From positions 1-64,000 of the IMG/VR virus record IMGVR_UViG_3300042691_036206: a DNA stretch of 64,000 nt, one strand, 5' to 3'. Position 1 is the stretch's first letter. Each line of letters starts with the position of its first letter. The notes under the pieces were generated by a model. The model was not told the origin of the DNA. It did no database searches and worked only from the letters and a program-made list of their open reading frames with translations. Both the position numbers and the translations under genes were made by a program. Positions 7,369-15,005 of the stretch are shown one piece after another. This stretch comes from a virus.

Positions 7369-7830
7369 ATGGGAAACTTAGGACAGACAATTGATTCTGA
7401 AGAGACACCGCCAAGCACATACGGGCAACCGATGCCGCGAGGCAGTTACTTGGTGCAAATCATCGAGAGCGAGGTGAAGGCAACGAATGGAAAGGGCGGA
7501 CCTGGCTCTCAAGTCGTCATGAAAGTGCAGGTTGTGGACGGACCGTATAAGGGCCGAACAGCCCGTGGACGATTCACTCTCACCAATACGAGCGAAAAGG
7601 CCGCCAAGATTGGCAAGGCGGATCTATCGGGCATCGGCGTCGCTTGCGGAAAACCGCATTACGACGACACTCGGTTAGTTCACAACATCACCTTCGAGGC
7701 GTTCATCGATGTCGAGGGGGAGTGGAACGTCTTCAAGCGAGCCAACTGGAGGAAAACGGCGGGAGCAGCCCCGGCGCCAGCAGCGGCCTCCAAGGGCGTT
7801 CCGCTCTCAGACGATGATATCCCGTTCTAG
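7369..7830 (+). CDS. DUF669 protein, probably a single-strand DNA binding protein
   Basis: 153 residues from the ATG at 7369, preceded by a GGAGG site. The body (PRGSYLVQIIESEVKATNGK, VVDGPYKGRTARGRF) is the DUF669 beta domain. The tail ends DDDIPF, the acidic tip by which SSBs recruit partner enzymes. DUF669 proteins are linked with AAA_24 ATPases and helicases in phage replication modules, exactly as here. I infer ssDNA binding from tail and context. Confidence 0.78.
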   Translation: MGNLGQTIDSEETPPSTYGQPMPRGSYLVQIIESEVKATNGKGGPGSQVVMKVQVVDGPYKGRTARGRFTLTNTSEKAAKIGKADLSGIGVACGKPHYDDTRLVHNITFEAFIDVEGEWNVFKRANWRKTAGAAPAPAAASKGVPLSDDDIPF

Positions 7831-7839
7831 TCGAGGGTT

Positions 7840-9540
7840 GTGGAGTTACGCGGTTATCAAAGAGAGAGCGTTTTAGCCTCCTGGGATTGGTTCCGAAAGA
7901 ACCCCCAGGGGGCACCTTTGATTGTCCTGCCGACAGGTGCGGGCAAAAGCCTGGTCGCTGCCGAGCTGGCAAAGCAGGTCGCGAGCAAGGGCGGCGACAG
8001 GCGGGTTCTCATCCTCGCCCACAGGCGTGAGCTGCTCTCGCAGAATTACGAGAAGCTCTCCCTTCTCATGCCTTGGGGCCGACTCGGGCTCTATTCTGCT
8101 GGGTTGAATCGTCGGGATACCGCGGCACAGATCGTCGTCGGAGGTGTTCAGTCCGTCTACAAGAGGGCCGCCGAACTCGGTGCCTTCTCCCTGGTTCTCA
8201 TCGACGAAGTGCACCTCGTTCCGCCGGATGGGGAAGGCCGGTATCGGACCCTCATCGATGGCCTGAGAGCAGTTAATCCCGCCGTCCGCTTCCTGGGCAT
8301 GACGGCGACGCCTTACCGTTTGGGCAGCGGCCTTCTTACAGCGACGGGAGACATCTGGACCGACGTCGCCTATGAGGCGAATATTCGCGACCTCATCGAC
8401 CAGGGGTATCTTGCCCCGCTGGTCTCAAAGAGCGGTCGTTCCAAGGCGAACCTATCCACTGTTGCCATCAGGGCCGGCGAGTACGTCGCGGCCGACATGG
8501 AGCGGGCATTCAACCGCCTTGACCTCGTCGAAGCCGCACTTGAAGAGGTAGTCAAGCACGGAGTCGACAGAAGAAGTTGGCTCCTTTTCGCCTCGGGTGT
8601 TGCCCATGCAGAGACCATCGCCGCGGTTCTGAACAGGGTTGGTGTTCCATGCGGCGTTGTCACGGGCGAGACGCCACCGCTATTGCGGCAGCAGGTGTTA
8701 GATGATTTTAAGGACGGGCGATTACGGGCCCTGGTCAACGTGGATGTCCTTTCCGTCGGCTTCGACCATCCCGCCATCGACCTGATCGCCGTTCTTCGGG
8801 CCACGCAGAGCACGGCCCTCTGGGTGCAGATCTGTGGGCGAGGCTGCCGACTATCTCCCGGCAAGGTGGATTGCCTTGTATTGGATTTTGGAGGGAATGC
8901 ACTTCGCTTCGGACCGATCGACCGCATCAAGATCGCTTACCGCAAGAACCCCATTACCGGGAAGGATGAGAGCACCGTCTCGACCGCCCCTGTGAAGGAG
9001 TGCCCTGAGTGCCGGAGCGTCATTCCGTTGTCCTCGAAGGATTGCCCAGACTGCGGACACCATTTTCCTGAGGTCATGAGGCTGAACCACGAGGCCGAGG
9101 CGTCTTCCGCTCCCATGCTCTCCGTCCCGGAGCCGCCTCTTGAAATTGAGGTCTACAAAACGAACTACGACCGGCACAAGAGGGCCGACAAGCCGATACC
9201 GACGCTTCGGGTGGACTACTCGATCGTGATGATCGACGGCCAGGACGTGAAGAAGGTGTCCGAATGGGTCTGCCTGGAGCACGAGGGATTCGCTTACAAG
9301 AAGGCCGCCGATTGGTGGCGAGTGAGAGCCGGCGACGAAGACGCGGTAGCGCCCGAGACCATCGAGGAGGCCCTTACCCGAGTTGCTGAGCTTCGCAACC
9401 CCAAGCGTCTTCGCATTCAACGCGACGGCAAATTCTGGCGGGTCCTGAAAGTCCTGGAGTACCACGTCGACGGCGAGGGAGGCGACAACGCCGCCCAGGA
9501 GGAAGAGGAGTTGATGGCTCTCACGGGCGTGAATATCTAA
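7840..9540 (+). CDS. DEAD/DEAH-box DNA helicase
   Basis: 566 residues from a GTG. Motif I LPTGAGKS (30-37), motif II LIDEVHL, motif III GMTATPYR, and the second RecA domain with VDVLSVGFDHP and QICGRGCRLSPGK. A four-cysteine zinc ribbon (CPEC ... CPDC) sits at about 385-405, followed by a C-terminal domain unlike standard helicases. This SSL2/RadD-like architecture is common in phage replication blocks. Its stop is within 5 bases of the convergent HTH gene. Confidence 0.85.
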   Translation: MELRGYQRESVLASWDWFRKNPQGAPLIVLPTGAGKSLVAAELAKQVASKGGDRRVLILAHRRELLSQNYEKLSLLMPWGRLGLYSAGLNRRDTAAQIVVGGVQSVYKRAAELGAFSLVLIDEVHLVPPDGEGRYRTLIDGLRAVNPAVRFLGMTATPYRLGSGLLTATGDIWTDVAYEANIRDLIDQGYLAPLVSKSGRSKANLSTVAIRAGEYVAADMERAFNRLDLVEAALEEVVKHGVDRRSWLLFASGVAHAETIAAVLNRVGVPCGVVTGETPPLLRQQVLDDFKDGRLRALVNVDVLSVGFDHPAIDLIAVLRATQSTALWVQICGRGCRLSPGKVDCLVLDFGGNALRFGPIDRIKIAYRKNPITGKDESTVSTAPVKECPECRSVIPLSSKDCPDCGHHFPEVMRLNHEAEASSAPMLSVPEPPLEIEVYKTNYDRHKRADKPIPTLRVDYSIVMIDGQDVKKVSEWVCLEHEGFAYKKAADWWRVRAGDEDAVAPETIEEALTRVAELRNPKRLRIQRDGKFWRVLKVLEYHVDGEGGDNAAQEEEELMALTGVNI

Positions 9541-9773
9541 ATCTTCCCACTCGCCTCTAGCACATCCTCCACGCTCTTCCCCGTCATCTCTGCGATCGCC
9601 GGCGTGCAGGCATCAGAGACGCCTCGCATTCTCCAGTTGTAGACGGCCCGCAGGGTGAGAGTGATTCCGTATTCTTCGTCGAGGCGGGAGACAATGTTTG
9701 ACGCTGGCATGAGTGGAGCTAAGAGGGTGTTGATTGCTTTCCAGCGTTTGTTGTGAGGGGCCTTTTTCTTCAT
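9537..9773 (-). CDS. Small HTH regulator facing the early operon
   Basis: Seventy-eight residues from the ATG at 9773. The HTH region is IVSRLDEEYGITLTLRAVYNW followed by MRGVSDACTPAIAEMTGKSV, a YdaS/Cro-like layout. It is divergent from the small-gene operon starting at 9859. A -10-like CATAAA sits 5 bases before the ATG, so a leaderless mRNA is likely. It may be the lysogeny or early-gene repressor for the four shared operators downstream. Confidence 0.65.
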   Translation of the reverse strand: MKKKAPHNKRWKAINTLLAPLMPASNIVSRLDEEYGITLTLRAVYNWRMRGVSDACTPAIAEMTGKSVEDVLEASGKI

Positions 9774-9781
9774 TGGTTTAT

Positions 9782-9812
9782 GTTGACACGAAAACGAATG
9801 ATGTGCAACTAT
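9782..9812 (+). promoter_or_regulatory. Early promoter P1 with internal operator
   Basis: TTGACA at 9783-9788 and AACTAT at 9807-9812. The spacer CACGAAAACGAATGATGTG is a version of a sequence repeated in three other promoters. A minus-strand -35 (TTGCAC, 9808-9803) for the HTH gene overlaps its -10 box. Confidence 0.55.
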
Positions 9813-9858
9813 CGGGATGCTGGGTTGTATGACGCGGTCCAGGTATAGCAGGAGGCAA

Positions 9859-10059
9859 ATGAACGAGAGTGAATTCAGAGCAGAACAAGAAGCCGAGCAG
9901 CGAAAGTTCATGCGGGCAATCATCGCGGGGATGATGATGACGAAGCTGTCGCTCGAAGGACATACCTACTTTACTGAGGCAGCATCCGACGCAGTCAAAG
10001 CCGCCGACGCCCTGCTGGCCGAGTTGGAGCGGACGGAGAAGGAGGCCCATGACATTTAG
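9859..10059 (+). CDS. Hypothetical 66-aa helical protein
   Basis: Start at 9859 is chosen because AGGAGG lies 6-11 bases upstream (the same AGGAGGCAAATG site precedes the peptide at 11647). Glutamate-rich N-terminus, then a helical alanine-rich body (SDAVKAADALLAELERTEK). First gene of the early rightward operon; overlaps the next by 11 bases. Function unknown. Confidence 0.6.
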   Translation: MNESEFRAEQEAEQRKFMRAIIAGMMMTKLSLEGHTYFTEAASDAVKAADALLAELERTEKEAHDI

Positions 10060-10243
10060 CGACGATCTGGAATACTACCTGCAATTACGCGATGCCATGC
10101 GGTTCGAGAGCGGCAAGTCGATACCCTCGCAGAGAGAATTAGCCAGTCTTCAGAAACAAATAACCCGGTTCGCCCTGGTCCTGAATGAGTATTTCCCAGA
10201 GAGGGAGATGACAGAGCGGACGGAGGAAGAAAATGGAGACTGA
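10049..10243 (+). CDS. Hypothetical 64-aa protein
   Basis: Helical, with a basic centre and an acidic tail (REMTERTEEENGD). It overlaps both neighbours by 11 bases, so translation is probably coupled. No family recognised. Confidence 0.55.
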   Translation: MTFSDDLEYYLQLRDAMRFESGKSIPSQRELASLQKQITRFALVLNEYFPEREMTERTEEENGD

Positions 10244-10694
10244 AGAAGTAAAAGCGCGACTCTGCCTAAACTCGCTCTACGAGTTCGCACTTCAGGCCGG
10301 AAAACAGCCTGAGGTTGCCGCCGAGGAGTTTTGCATCGTGCAGGACTTCATCAACCGCCTAACGCGACGCAGGGACAGAATTAACTGGCGACATCCGTTG
10401 GAGCACCTGCCCGAGAATCGGCAAAAGGTCTTCTACATCGACTGGCACTGGAAGCGCTACGTGCCTGGTAGCTATCAGATTATTGGCGGCACGTTCTACA
10501 AGGCCACGCCAGAGATGCTCGCCAAGGGTCTCTACCACCGTGTCGAAGAGGACGACGAGCACGGCGGAGGGAGTTATTCGTACAACTGGCCCACCGACGA
10601 GTGGCAGAGCCGGGATTCTAATTTCATCGGTGCCTGGGTCCCAGCGGAGGAAATTGATTTGCCGGAGTGGCTAACGACGAGGGAGGGCCGATGA
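10233..10694 (+). CDS. Hypothetical 153-aa tryptophan-rich protein
   Basis: N-terminal helices, then WRHPLEHLPENRQKVFYIDW, whose layout (Trp, Leu-Pro, then a beta strand) recalls DUF551-like proteins such as that at 1268, though it lacks the closing WMPLP motif. The C-terminus has FIGAWVPAEEIDLPEW. A distant relative of that group is possible. Overlaps the next gene by four bases. Confidence 0.6.
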   Translation: METEEVKARLCLNSLYEFALQAGKQPEVAAEEFCIVQDFINRLTRRRDRINWRHPLEHLPENRQKVFYIDWHWKRYVPGSYQIIGGTFYKATPEMLAKGLYHRVEEDDEHGGGSYSYNWPTDEWQSRDSNFIGAWVPAEEIDLPEWLTTREGR

Positions 10695-10867
10695 CCTGGA
10701 CCATCATCGGCCCCGACGGCCAACCCAGAGCGAGAGCGGCGACGGAGGGACAGGCGTGGATGGGTATGTTATCCCCGTGGGGTTGCTGCCGTGGATTCCG
10801 ACTGTTTATTGCGTGTGTGGAGTACGCGAAGTTGAACGGCTATAGAGCGATTCAGGAGATCTCATGA
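10691..10867 (+). CDS. Hypothetical 58-aa protein
   Basis: The ATG at 10691 overlaps the upstream stop (ATGA). Sequence TWTIIGPDGQPRARAATEGQ is beta-like, then a cysteine-containing helix. Small phage protein of unknown function. Confidence 0.5.
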   Translation: MTWTIIGPDGQPRARAATEGQAWMGMLSPWGCCRGFRLFIACVEYAKLNGYRAIQEIS

Positions 10868-11070
10868 CCCCCACCTACGAAAGCAGACAAAGAACCCTCC
10901 GGGCCGAAGCCCTTCGATTGAAAGCGACCGCCTCCCAAACCCCCACCGCGGAATGGGTCGACCAGCTTCTTGCAATCGTGGAGCGGGAGAGAGCGTTCGC
11001 GGAAGAGCGAACGAAGGAGCGATGTTTCCCTGGGAAGATCTTGGGGTGCAAGGCCGTGGAGGTGCGATAG
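10864..11070 (+). CDS. Hypothetical 68-aa helical protein
   Basis: ATGA overlap with the upstream gene. Strongly helical and charged (WVDQLLAIVERERAFAEERTKER). No domain recognised. Confidence 0.55.
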   Translation: MTPTYESRQRTLRAEALRLKATASQTPTAEWVDQLLAIVERERAFAEERTKERCFPGKILGCKAVEVR

Positions 11071-11076
11071 CTCTCC

Positions 11077-11313
11077 GTGGCCCAACTACTCATCCTCCCC
11101 ATCGCCAACCACTGGCCGCCGAGACCCTCCCCGAAGAACGGCCCGGCGAAGATCATCTGCCTTTCGGAGCATGAAGTCCGCCTTGGGCCGTACTGGCACC
11201 AAGGAGTGAAGGTGCTCGTGTGTCGGCGATGTGGGATGCAATGGGGGCCGGACGGATTGCTGGATGAGGGGGTGGCGGTGGATGCTGTCGGAGTTTGGAA
11301 CAAATTGTTTTGA
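11077..11313 (+). CDS. Small protein with CxxC zinc-knuckle
   Basis: Seventy-eight residues from a GTG at 11077. A single VLVCRRCGMQWGPDG motif suggests a zinc-binding knuckle or redox pair. It ends just before promoter P2, so it is the last gene of the first early block. Confidence 0.55.
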   Translation: MAQLLILPIANHWPPRPSPKNGPAKIICLSEHEVRLGPYWHQGVKVLVCRRCGMQWGPDGLLDEGVAVDAVGVWNKLF

Positions 11314-11319
11314 AAGTTG

Positions 11320-11350
11320 TTGACACGGAAACGCATGTCGTGAGATGGTG
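11320..11350 (+). promoter_or_regulatory. Early promoter P2 with internal operator
   Basis: TTGACA at 11320-11325 followed by CACGGAAACGCATGTCGTG, the same operator-like spacer as at 9789, 17636 and 18724. The -10 region (AGATGG) is poor. It sits 7 bases after the upstream stop. Confidence 0.5.
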
Positions 11351-11646
11351 CGGATGCGGGGAGTGACGAGAGAATATCGTAGTGGCGAGTTTTGAACCTC
11401 ACCCCACAAGGCCGGGGTAATGTCCGGTCTCCCCGCTCTTATGGCCCCCTCGCAGACGGGACCTCTCGCAGTGCCCTTCACGGAGGGCAGTTCGAGCGGC
11501 GGAAGCGGCGTGGAAGGACACGCAGAGGTCGAGGGTGGGGCACCCGAGCCTCCCTGTACGGCACTGAAGTCGGGACCAAAGCCCCCAAAGCGCAGATAGC
11601 CGGTATCAAGCCCGGCCTTCCGCCGCTCAATGACAACAGGAGGCAA
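11351..11646 (+). other. Leader between promoter P2 and the next small gene
   Basis: About 300 bases without a convincing gene. An open frame runs through from 11392 but is arginine-rich and shadow-like. The leader is GC-rich with short complementary runs (for example CGGGGTAATGTCCGG), and ends at an AGGAGG site. A structured leader or attenuator is possible; no known riboswitch recognised. Confidence 0.35.
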
Positions 11647-11730
11647 ATGGATCCACAGATAGCACTGGTAATCACACTTTTCGTCGCATTCGTTTTTTGG
11701 GCCATCACTATCTGGCTAGCGGCACGATAG
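11647..11730 (+). CDS. 27-aa membrane peptide
   Basis: ATG at 11647 after a perfect AGGAGG. After DPQIA almost the whole peptide is one hydrophobic helix (LVITLFVAFVFWAITIWLAA). The strong ribosome site argues it is real. Unknown function; small phage membrane peptides may modulate host membrane proteins. Confidence 0.6.
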   Translation: MDPQIALVITLFVAFVFWAITIWLAAR

Positions 11731-11738
11731 CAGGACAC

Positions 11739-11954
11739 ATGCACGACAGAAGAACCGCCCGCACTTCCAAAGCCCCTGATGACCTCCCGCCCGGCGTCAC
11801 CCTCTTCGCCGAGGCCGTCGAGAGCGTCATCGAGAGATTGCGAACAAGGATGATCTCTCCAGAGGACGCCAAGGGCGCCATTATCAAACGGCACGTCGAA
11901 GAGATTTCGAGGTATGAGGCCATCGCAATGGGATTTAGCAAGGAGGAAGCGTGA
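11739..11954 (+). CDS. Hypothetical 71-aa helical protein
   Basis: Start at 11739. Basic N-terminus, then amphipathic helices (FAEAVESVIERLRTRM, EEISRYEAIAMGFSKEEA). Its end overlaps the next GTG. Unknown function. Confidence 0.55.
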   Translation: MHDRRTARTSKAPDDLPPGVTLFAEAVESVIERLRTRMISPEDAKGAIIKRHVEEISRYEAIAMGFSKEEA

Positions 11955-12118
11955 ATAGGAACATTCTAATCATACACCTCCAAAACGCTATCGACGATTG
12001 CGAGTGTGAGTTCAAAGCGGAATGCCTCGACTTTGACGACGACACCGTGATCTCGGTCGAAGTCACGATAGGCGAGGCACGAGAGATAATCGACGCATTA
12101 CGCAAGGAGGAACCATGA
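11951..12118 (+). CDS. Hypothetical 55-aa acidic protein
   Basis: GTG at 11951, overlapping the upstream stop and preceded by AGGAGG. Sequence NRNILIIHLQNAIDDCECEF is followed by an acidic stretch (CLDFDDDTVISVEVTIG). The acidic beta character could suit a DNA-mimic or inhibitor, but this is a guess. ATGA overlap with the next gene. Confidence 0.55.
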   Translation: MNRNILIIHLQNAIDDCECEFKAECLDFDDDTVISVEVTIGEAREIIDALRKEEP

Positions 12119-12327
12119 GAACTGCAATGACAGCAACATCACTTCTACCGGAGCCGCCCGCGGCCCTGGAAACACTTCTGACGCCGTCGAGGGCCGTTTG
12201 GTCGGTGTACCTCATGACAGAGATTGAAGCCTTACTGGAACGCCCCCTCAGCAACATCGAGAAGGCCGGAGAGCTTTGCAAGATTGTCGAGCGAGAGCAG
12301 CGGCGACCCGTCGCCGAGGAGAGGTGA
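12115..12327 (+). CDS. Hypothetical 70-aa protein
   Basis: Proline-rich N-terminus (LLPEPPAALETLLTPS) then helix. Overlaps upstream by ATGA and downstream by TGATG. Function unknown. Confidence 0.55.
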   Translation: MRTAMTATSLLPEPPAALETLLTPSRAVWSVYLMTEIEALLERPLSNIEKAGELCKIVEREQRRPVAEER

Positions 12328-12590
12328 TGGGCATGAGTGACGAAGAAGCACCGTTTAGAGCAGATTACGACGAGGCTACATCGCAACCGACAGAAGCCGA
12401 GTTACGGGCAATAGCGGAAGTGAGGTTACAAGACCTATTCGACAGTGGGGCAATCAACGCCGTGGATGATGTCCGCAGATACATCGCCCAACTTGAGCGA
12501 GAATTGAGCACCGCGAGGGCCGTCGAACGCGACCGATGGGAGAACGCCGGTCGTGCATTTAGACGCGAGTGGCCACGGAGGGTATCGTGA
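12327..12590 (+). CDS. Hypothetical 87-aa acidic helical protein
   Basis: Start at the ATG at 12327 (overlap TGATG). Glutamate-rich, with a possible coiled coil near the C-terminus (IAQLERELSTARAVERD). Unknown function. Confidence 0.55.
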   Translation: MGMSDEEAPFRADYDEATSQPTEAELRAIAEVRLQDLFDSGAINAVDDVRRYIAQLERELSTARAVERDRWENAGRAFRREWPRRVS

Positions 12591-12802
12591 TTAGTGAGGA
12601 GAAGCGACGAAAGGTATGGATGAAGTTGTCCCCTGGCGAGCGCCGAGGCGTTTTATGCGGGGTGATTGATTCCCTCATTAACGTCGAAGGCATTAGCTTG
12701 GAGCAGTCGATTCAGCGGTGCATCGACACCTTTGTTTGTGAGCACCAGGAGGTAATTGAGGCGCTGAAGGAATTGGGCGAGCGACAGGAGGTGGCGGTAT
12801 GA
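12587..12802 (+). CDS. Hypothetical 71-aa protein
   Basis: I chose the GTG at 12587, which overlaps the upstream stop and follows a CGGAGGG site; an upstream GTG at 12569 is possible. Helical, with two cysteines (RCIDTFVCEHQEVIEALKEL). Unknown function. Confidence 0.55.
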   Translation: MISEEKRRKVWMKLSPGERRGVLCGVIDSLINVEGISLEQSIQRCIDTFVCEHQEVIEALKELGERQEVAV

Positions 12803-13101
12803 CATCATCGTTAGGATTACGAGTATTTCGATGGCAAGCAGAAGATCCACCCCCGAATCCCGAGCAATGCGGTCAGTACTACGGCGGCTTTTGCTTCGAA
12901 TGTGATCTAGCGGCAGAGGCTCACCCTGCGGCGACAACTGAAGAGGGGACGTGGTTGACCAAGCGTGAGTTTGACGACTTGCTCTGGCAATGTGAGCAGT
13001 ACAAGAAGGCCGCCGAGGGATGGGAACGTGAATGCGACATACTCAAGGCCAAGTACGAGCCGGGAGTGCTTGAGTTGAGCGATGCGGCGGGGAAGATATG
13101 A
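12799..13101 (+). CDS. Hypothetical 100-aa protein
   Basis: Begins with an ATGA overlap. Contains a proline/cysteine patch (PPPNPEQCGQYYGGFCFECD) that could bind metal, then a coiled-coil-like stretch (LLWQCEQYKKAAEGWERECD). It ends DAAGKI; the next gene and the one at 15002 end AGKA, and the DNA GCGGGGAAGR-ATGA around these junctions is repeated. Confidence 0.55.
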   Translation: MTSSLGLRVFRWQAEDPPPNPEQCGQYYGGFCFECDLAAEAHPAATTEEGTWLTKREFDDLLWQCEQYKKAAEGWERECDILKAKYEPGVLELSDAAGKI

Positions 13102-13412
13102 ACAAGAAAGCAAAGGCAGCAAGGTTCGACGCAATCGGTGGGCGGTCCGGGATATCGGCACGAGTCCTCGAAATAGCTCGCGAGATCGTCGCAGAAGGTT
13201 CCTACAAACGAGCCATCATAGGGGCCGGGCAGATCAGAGCACTCGCAGAGGTTTCCGAAGCGGACACCTATTGGGACGAGAAGTGCGATTACGGCTATCA
13301 GACTGAGCAGCGGATATTGAACGGCGCTCGAAAAGTCTCGTTCACTTCGGAAGGGTCGATGATCTTCGAGGAGCCTATCCCGGTTGAACCAGACGCAGCG
13401 GGGAAGGCATGA
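13098..13412 (+). CDS. Hypothetical 104-aa protein
   Basis: A basic N-terminus and helix (GISARVLEIAREIVAEGSYK) is followed by a tyrosine/acid-rich centre. Ends PDAAGKA with the repeated junction GCAGCGGGGAAGGCATGAGC, which also closes the gene at 15002. Unknown function. Confidence 0.55.
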   Translation: MNKKAKAARFDAIGGRSGISARVLEIAREIVAEGSYKRAIIGAGQIRALAEVSEADTYWDEKCDYGYQTEQRILNGARKVSFTSEGSMIFEEPIPVEPDAAGKA

Positions 13413-13591
13413 GCAGCGACGAAAAAGACCGCGAAGTGTATTGGGATGAGAATGAGGGGAAGTGGTACTACACAGCGGCACTGCATATCAGAGGTGCCGT
13501 CATGAGTTTTTACCCCGCCGTATCCTTTGGCCCTTACGACACGGAAGAACAGGCGACGGAAGCTATGAGATTGCATGGTCTTGAGGAGTAG
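13409..13591 (+). CDS. Hypothetical 60-aa protein
   Basis: Contains YWDENEGKWYYTAAL and a closing FGPYDTEEQATEAMR, the pattern of small phage proteins of about 60 residues that end with a tyrosine-aspartate helix. No function known. Confidence 0.6.
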   Translation: MSSDEKDREVYWDENEGKWYYTAALHIRGAVMSFYPAVSFGPYDTEEQATEAMRLHGLEE

Positions 13592-13593
13592 GC

Positions 13594-13860
13594 ATGAGCG
13601 AGAAGAGTGAGAAGAGTGAGAAGATGCTGAGAGCGAAAGTCACATACAACCTGAATCAAATGTTGGGTGGCTTAGCGTTCCCGAGCGACCTAACAGCCTA
13701 TCGAGATGCGGTTGATGAACTCATCACCTTCCTGGATGCGAAGTGCGAGCGAGCGTTTGAGGCGGGGAGGCTTGAAGGTGTTCTTCAACAACACTTCGCT
13801 GAAAAAAGCATGCCTAGAACGGACATGACCTACGCCGATTGGAACAAGGAGCAGGGATGA
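13594..13860 (+). CDS. Hypothetical 88-aa protein, paralog of the gene at 15247
   Basis: Starts ATGAGCGAGAAGAGTGAG. The stretch YRDAVDELITFLDAKCERAF matches IHDAAFALVTYLDAKCGRLE of the 68-aa protein at 15247, and both start MSEKSE. They are diverged copies of one small helical protein in the same operon. Function unknown. Confidence 0.6.
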   Translation: MSEKSEKSEKMLRAKVTYNLNQMLGGLAFPSDLTAYRDAVDELITFLDAKCERAFEAGRLEGVLQQHFAEKSMPRTDMTYADWNKEQG

Positions 13861-14195
13861 CGCAGGAAGCATTTGAAGACAGCCTAGCGCGATTAGTGTG
13901 TGAGGGTATGAGTATGCGCGAGGCCGAGAGGCATTCTGACATTATTTACGCCCACGTCGAGGCGAAGGATAAGCGCATCGCAGAGTTGGAGAAGGAGATC
14001 GCTTTGTGGAAACGACTCCGTGATGAAGAAAAGGCGCAGGCGATCGTCCTCCGTGCTCGCATCGAGGGGGCAGAGAAGGTGCATCTGGGATTCAATGGCC
14101 AGTGGAGCACTAACGCTGGTGAACTCTTTAGCACTAGTTACAAAACAGTCTACGCGGTGCCGGTTGAGGTTGAGACGTTTGGGGGCGAGGGATGA
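13857..14195 (+). CDS. Hypothetical 112-aa coiled-coil protein
   Basis: Start at 13857 (ATGA overlap). Residues about 35-65 (AKDKRIAELEKEIALWKRL) form a coiled coil. The C-terminus is beta-like. Ends in the first copy of the 142-bp repeat. Confidence 0.6.
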   Translation: MTQEAFEDSLARLVCEGMSMREAERHSDIIYAHVEAKDKRIAELEKEIALWKRLRDEEKAQAIVLRARIEGAEKVHLGFNGQWSTNAGELFSTSYKTVYAVPVEVETFGGEG

Positions 14196-14329
14196 GCAGC
14201 GCTAAATTCTTTTTTCGTGTCGAGCTGTCCTCTAAGGCGGAGGACGACGTACGAGTGGAAACCTGGTACCACGGTATCGATATATCTGGGCCTTCAACAC
14301 GAAGCATATCTGATTGGGTTAGGGATTCG
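14188..14329 (+). repeat. 142-bp perfect direct repeat, left copy
   Basis: Identical to 15517-15658. It covers the end of an upstream gene's ribosome site, the ATG and the first 46 codons of the MSSAKFFF gene. Complete identity, including third codon positions, implies a recent duplication. Confidence 0.9.
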
Positions 14330-14461
14330 CAAACAAGCCACCCCCACCGCGCAGGGCGAAGAGACAGAATAACCACAGTAGAAGTAGTTAACTTTAATAG
14401 AAAAAAAGCAGACATATGCCGACCAAAAAGAAAGCAACAAAATCGAAGGGTAAGTACGTAA
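14192..14461 (+). pseudogene. Truncated copy of the gene at 15521
   Basis: The first 46 codons are base-for-base the same as the gene at 15521 (MSSAKFFFRVELSSK ... WVRDS). At 14330 the sequence changes and the frame continues with unrelated, basic residues. The break point is followed within 11 bases by a 23-bp repeat that recurs at 14974. It is most simply a gene cut by insertion of the DUF6948/GY-repeat cassette. Confidence 0.7.
14341..14363 (+). repeat. 23-bp direct repeat, left copy
   Basis: CCCCCACCGCGCAGGGCGAAGAG, identical to 14974-14996 (quoted in two parts: CCCCCACCGCGC and AGGGCGAAGAG). The pair brackets the DUF6948-like and GY-repeat genes. Confidence 0.85.
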
Positions 14462-14730
14462 TCGTTAGAACTTATAGCGCTGGTGTCTTTGCAGGGACAA
14501 TCGCTGCGCGCAAAGGCCAAGAGGTAGTGCTGAAAAATGCACGGCGCATCTGGAAATGGGCAGGCGCGGCAAGCTTGTCGCAGCTTGCGCAGCAAGGAAC
14601 AAGCGCACCGGGAGAGTGTATGTTCCCCTGTGCGGTAGACCGGGTAGAGCTTTTACAAGCAATCGAAATCTTGGACGTAACGCCGATAGCTCGTAAGTCG
14701 ATCGAAGGAGTTCCGGTATGGCAAAAATAG
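14416..14730 (+). CDS. DUF6948-like protein
   Basis: 104 residues. A lysine-rich start (PTKKKATKSKGK) leads into VRTYSAGVFAGTIAARKGQ, VLKNARRIWKWAGAASLSQL and FPCAVDRVELLQAIEI, the pattern I know as DUF6948, found in phage and plasmid accessory regions and of unknown function. The last codons overlap the ATG of the Gly-Tyr repeat gene. The two look like a fixed pair, bracketed by 23-bp direct repeats. Confidence 0.7.
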   Translation: MPTKKKATKSKGKYVIVRTYSAGVFAGTIAARKGQEVVLKNARRIWKWAGAASLSQLAQQGTSAPGECMFPCAVDRVELLQAIEILDVTPIARKSIEGVPVWQK

Positions 14731-15005
14731 GCTACGGCTACGGCGACGGCGACGGCTACGGCGACGGCGACGGCTACGGCTACGGCGACGGCTACGGCTC
14801 CGGCTCCGGCGACGGCTACGGCTACGGCTACGGCTCCGGCTACGGCGACGGCTACGGCTACGGCTACGGCTCCGGCTACGGCTACGGCGACGGCGACGGC
14901 TCCGGCTCCGGCTCCGGCTACGGCTCCGGCTCCGGCTACGGCTACGGCGACGGCGACGGCGACGGCTTTAACGCCCCCACCGCGCAGGGCGAAGAGGAGA
15001 TATGA
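14718..15005 (+). CDS. Gly-Tyr/Gly-Asp/Gly-Ser dipeptide repeat protein
   Basis: Ninety-five residues. After MAKI the chain alternates glycine with Tyr, Asp or Ser for about 80 residues, then ends FNAPTAQGEEEI. The DNA is a run of GGCTAC, GGCGAC and GGCTCC hexamers, which can slip during replication. The tyrosine-spaced glycine chain is intrinsically disordered and resembles low-complexity stretches that self-associate. It is coupled to the DUF6948-like gene. The opposite strand is also open over this tract but only as Ala-Val repeats, clearly a shadow. Confidence 0.7.
   Translation: MAKIGYGYGDGDGYGDGDGYGYGDGYGSGSGDGYGYGYGSGYGDGYGYGYGSGYGYGDGDGSGSGSGYGSGSGYGYGDGDGDGFNAPTAQGEEEI
14974..14996 (+). 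repeat. 23-bp direct repeat, right copy
   Basis: Identical to 14341-14363; here it encodes the end of the GY-repeat protein (APTAQGEE). The distance between copies is 633 bases. Confidence 0.85.
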
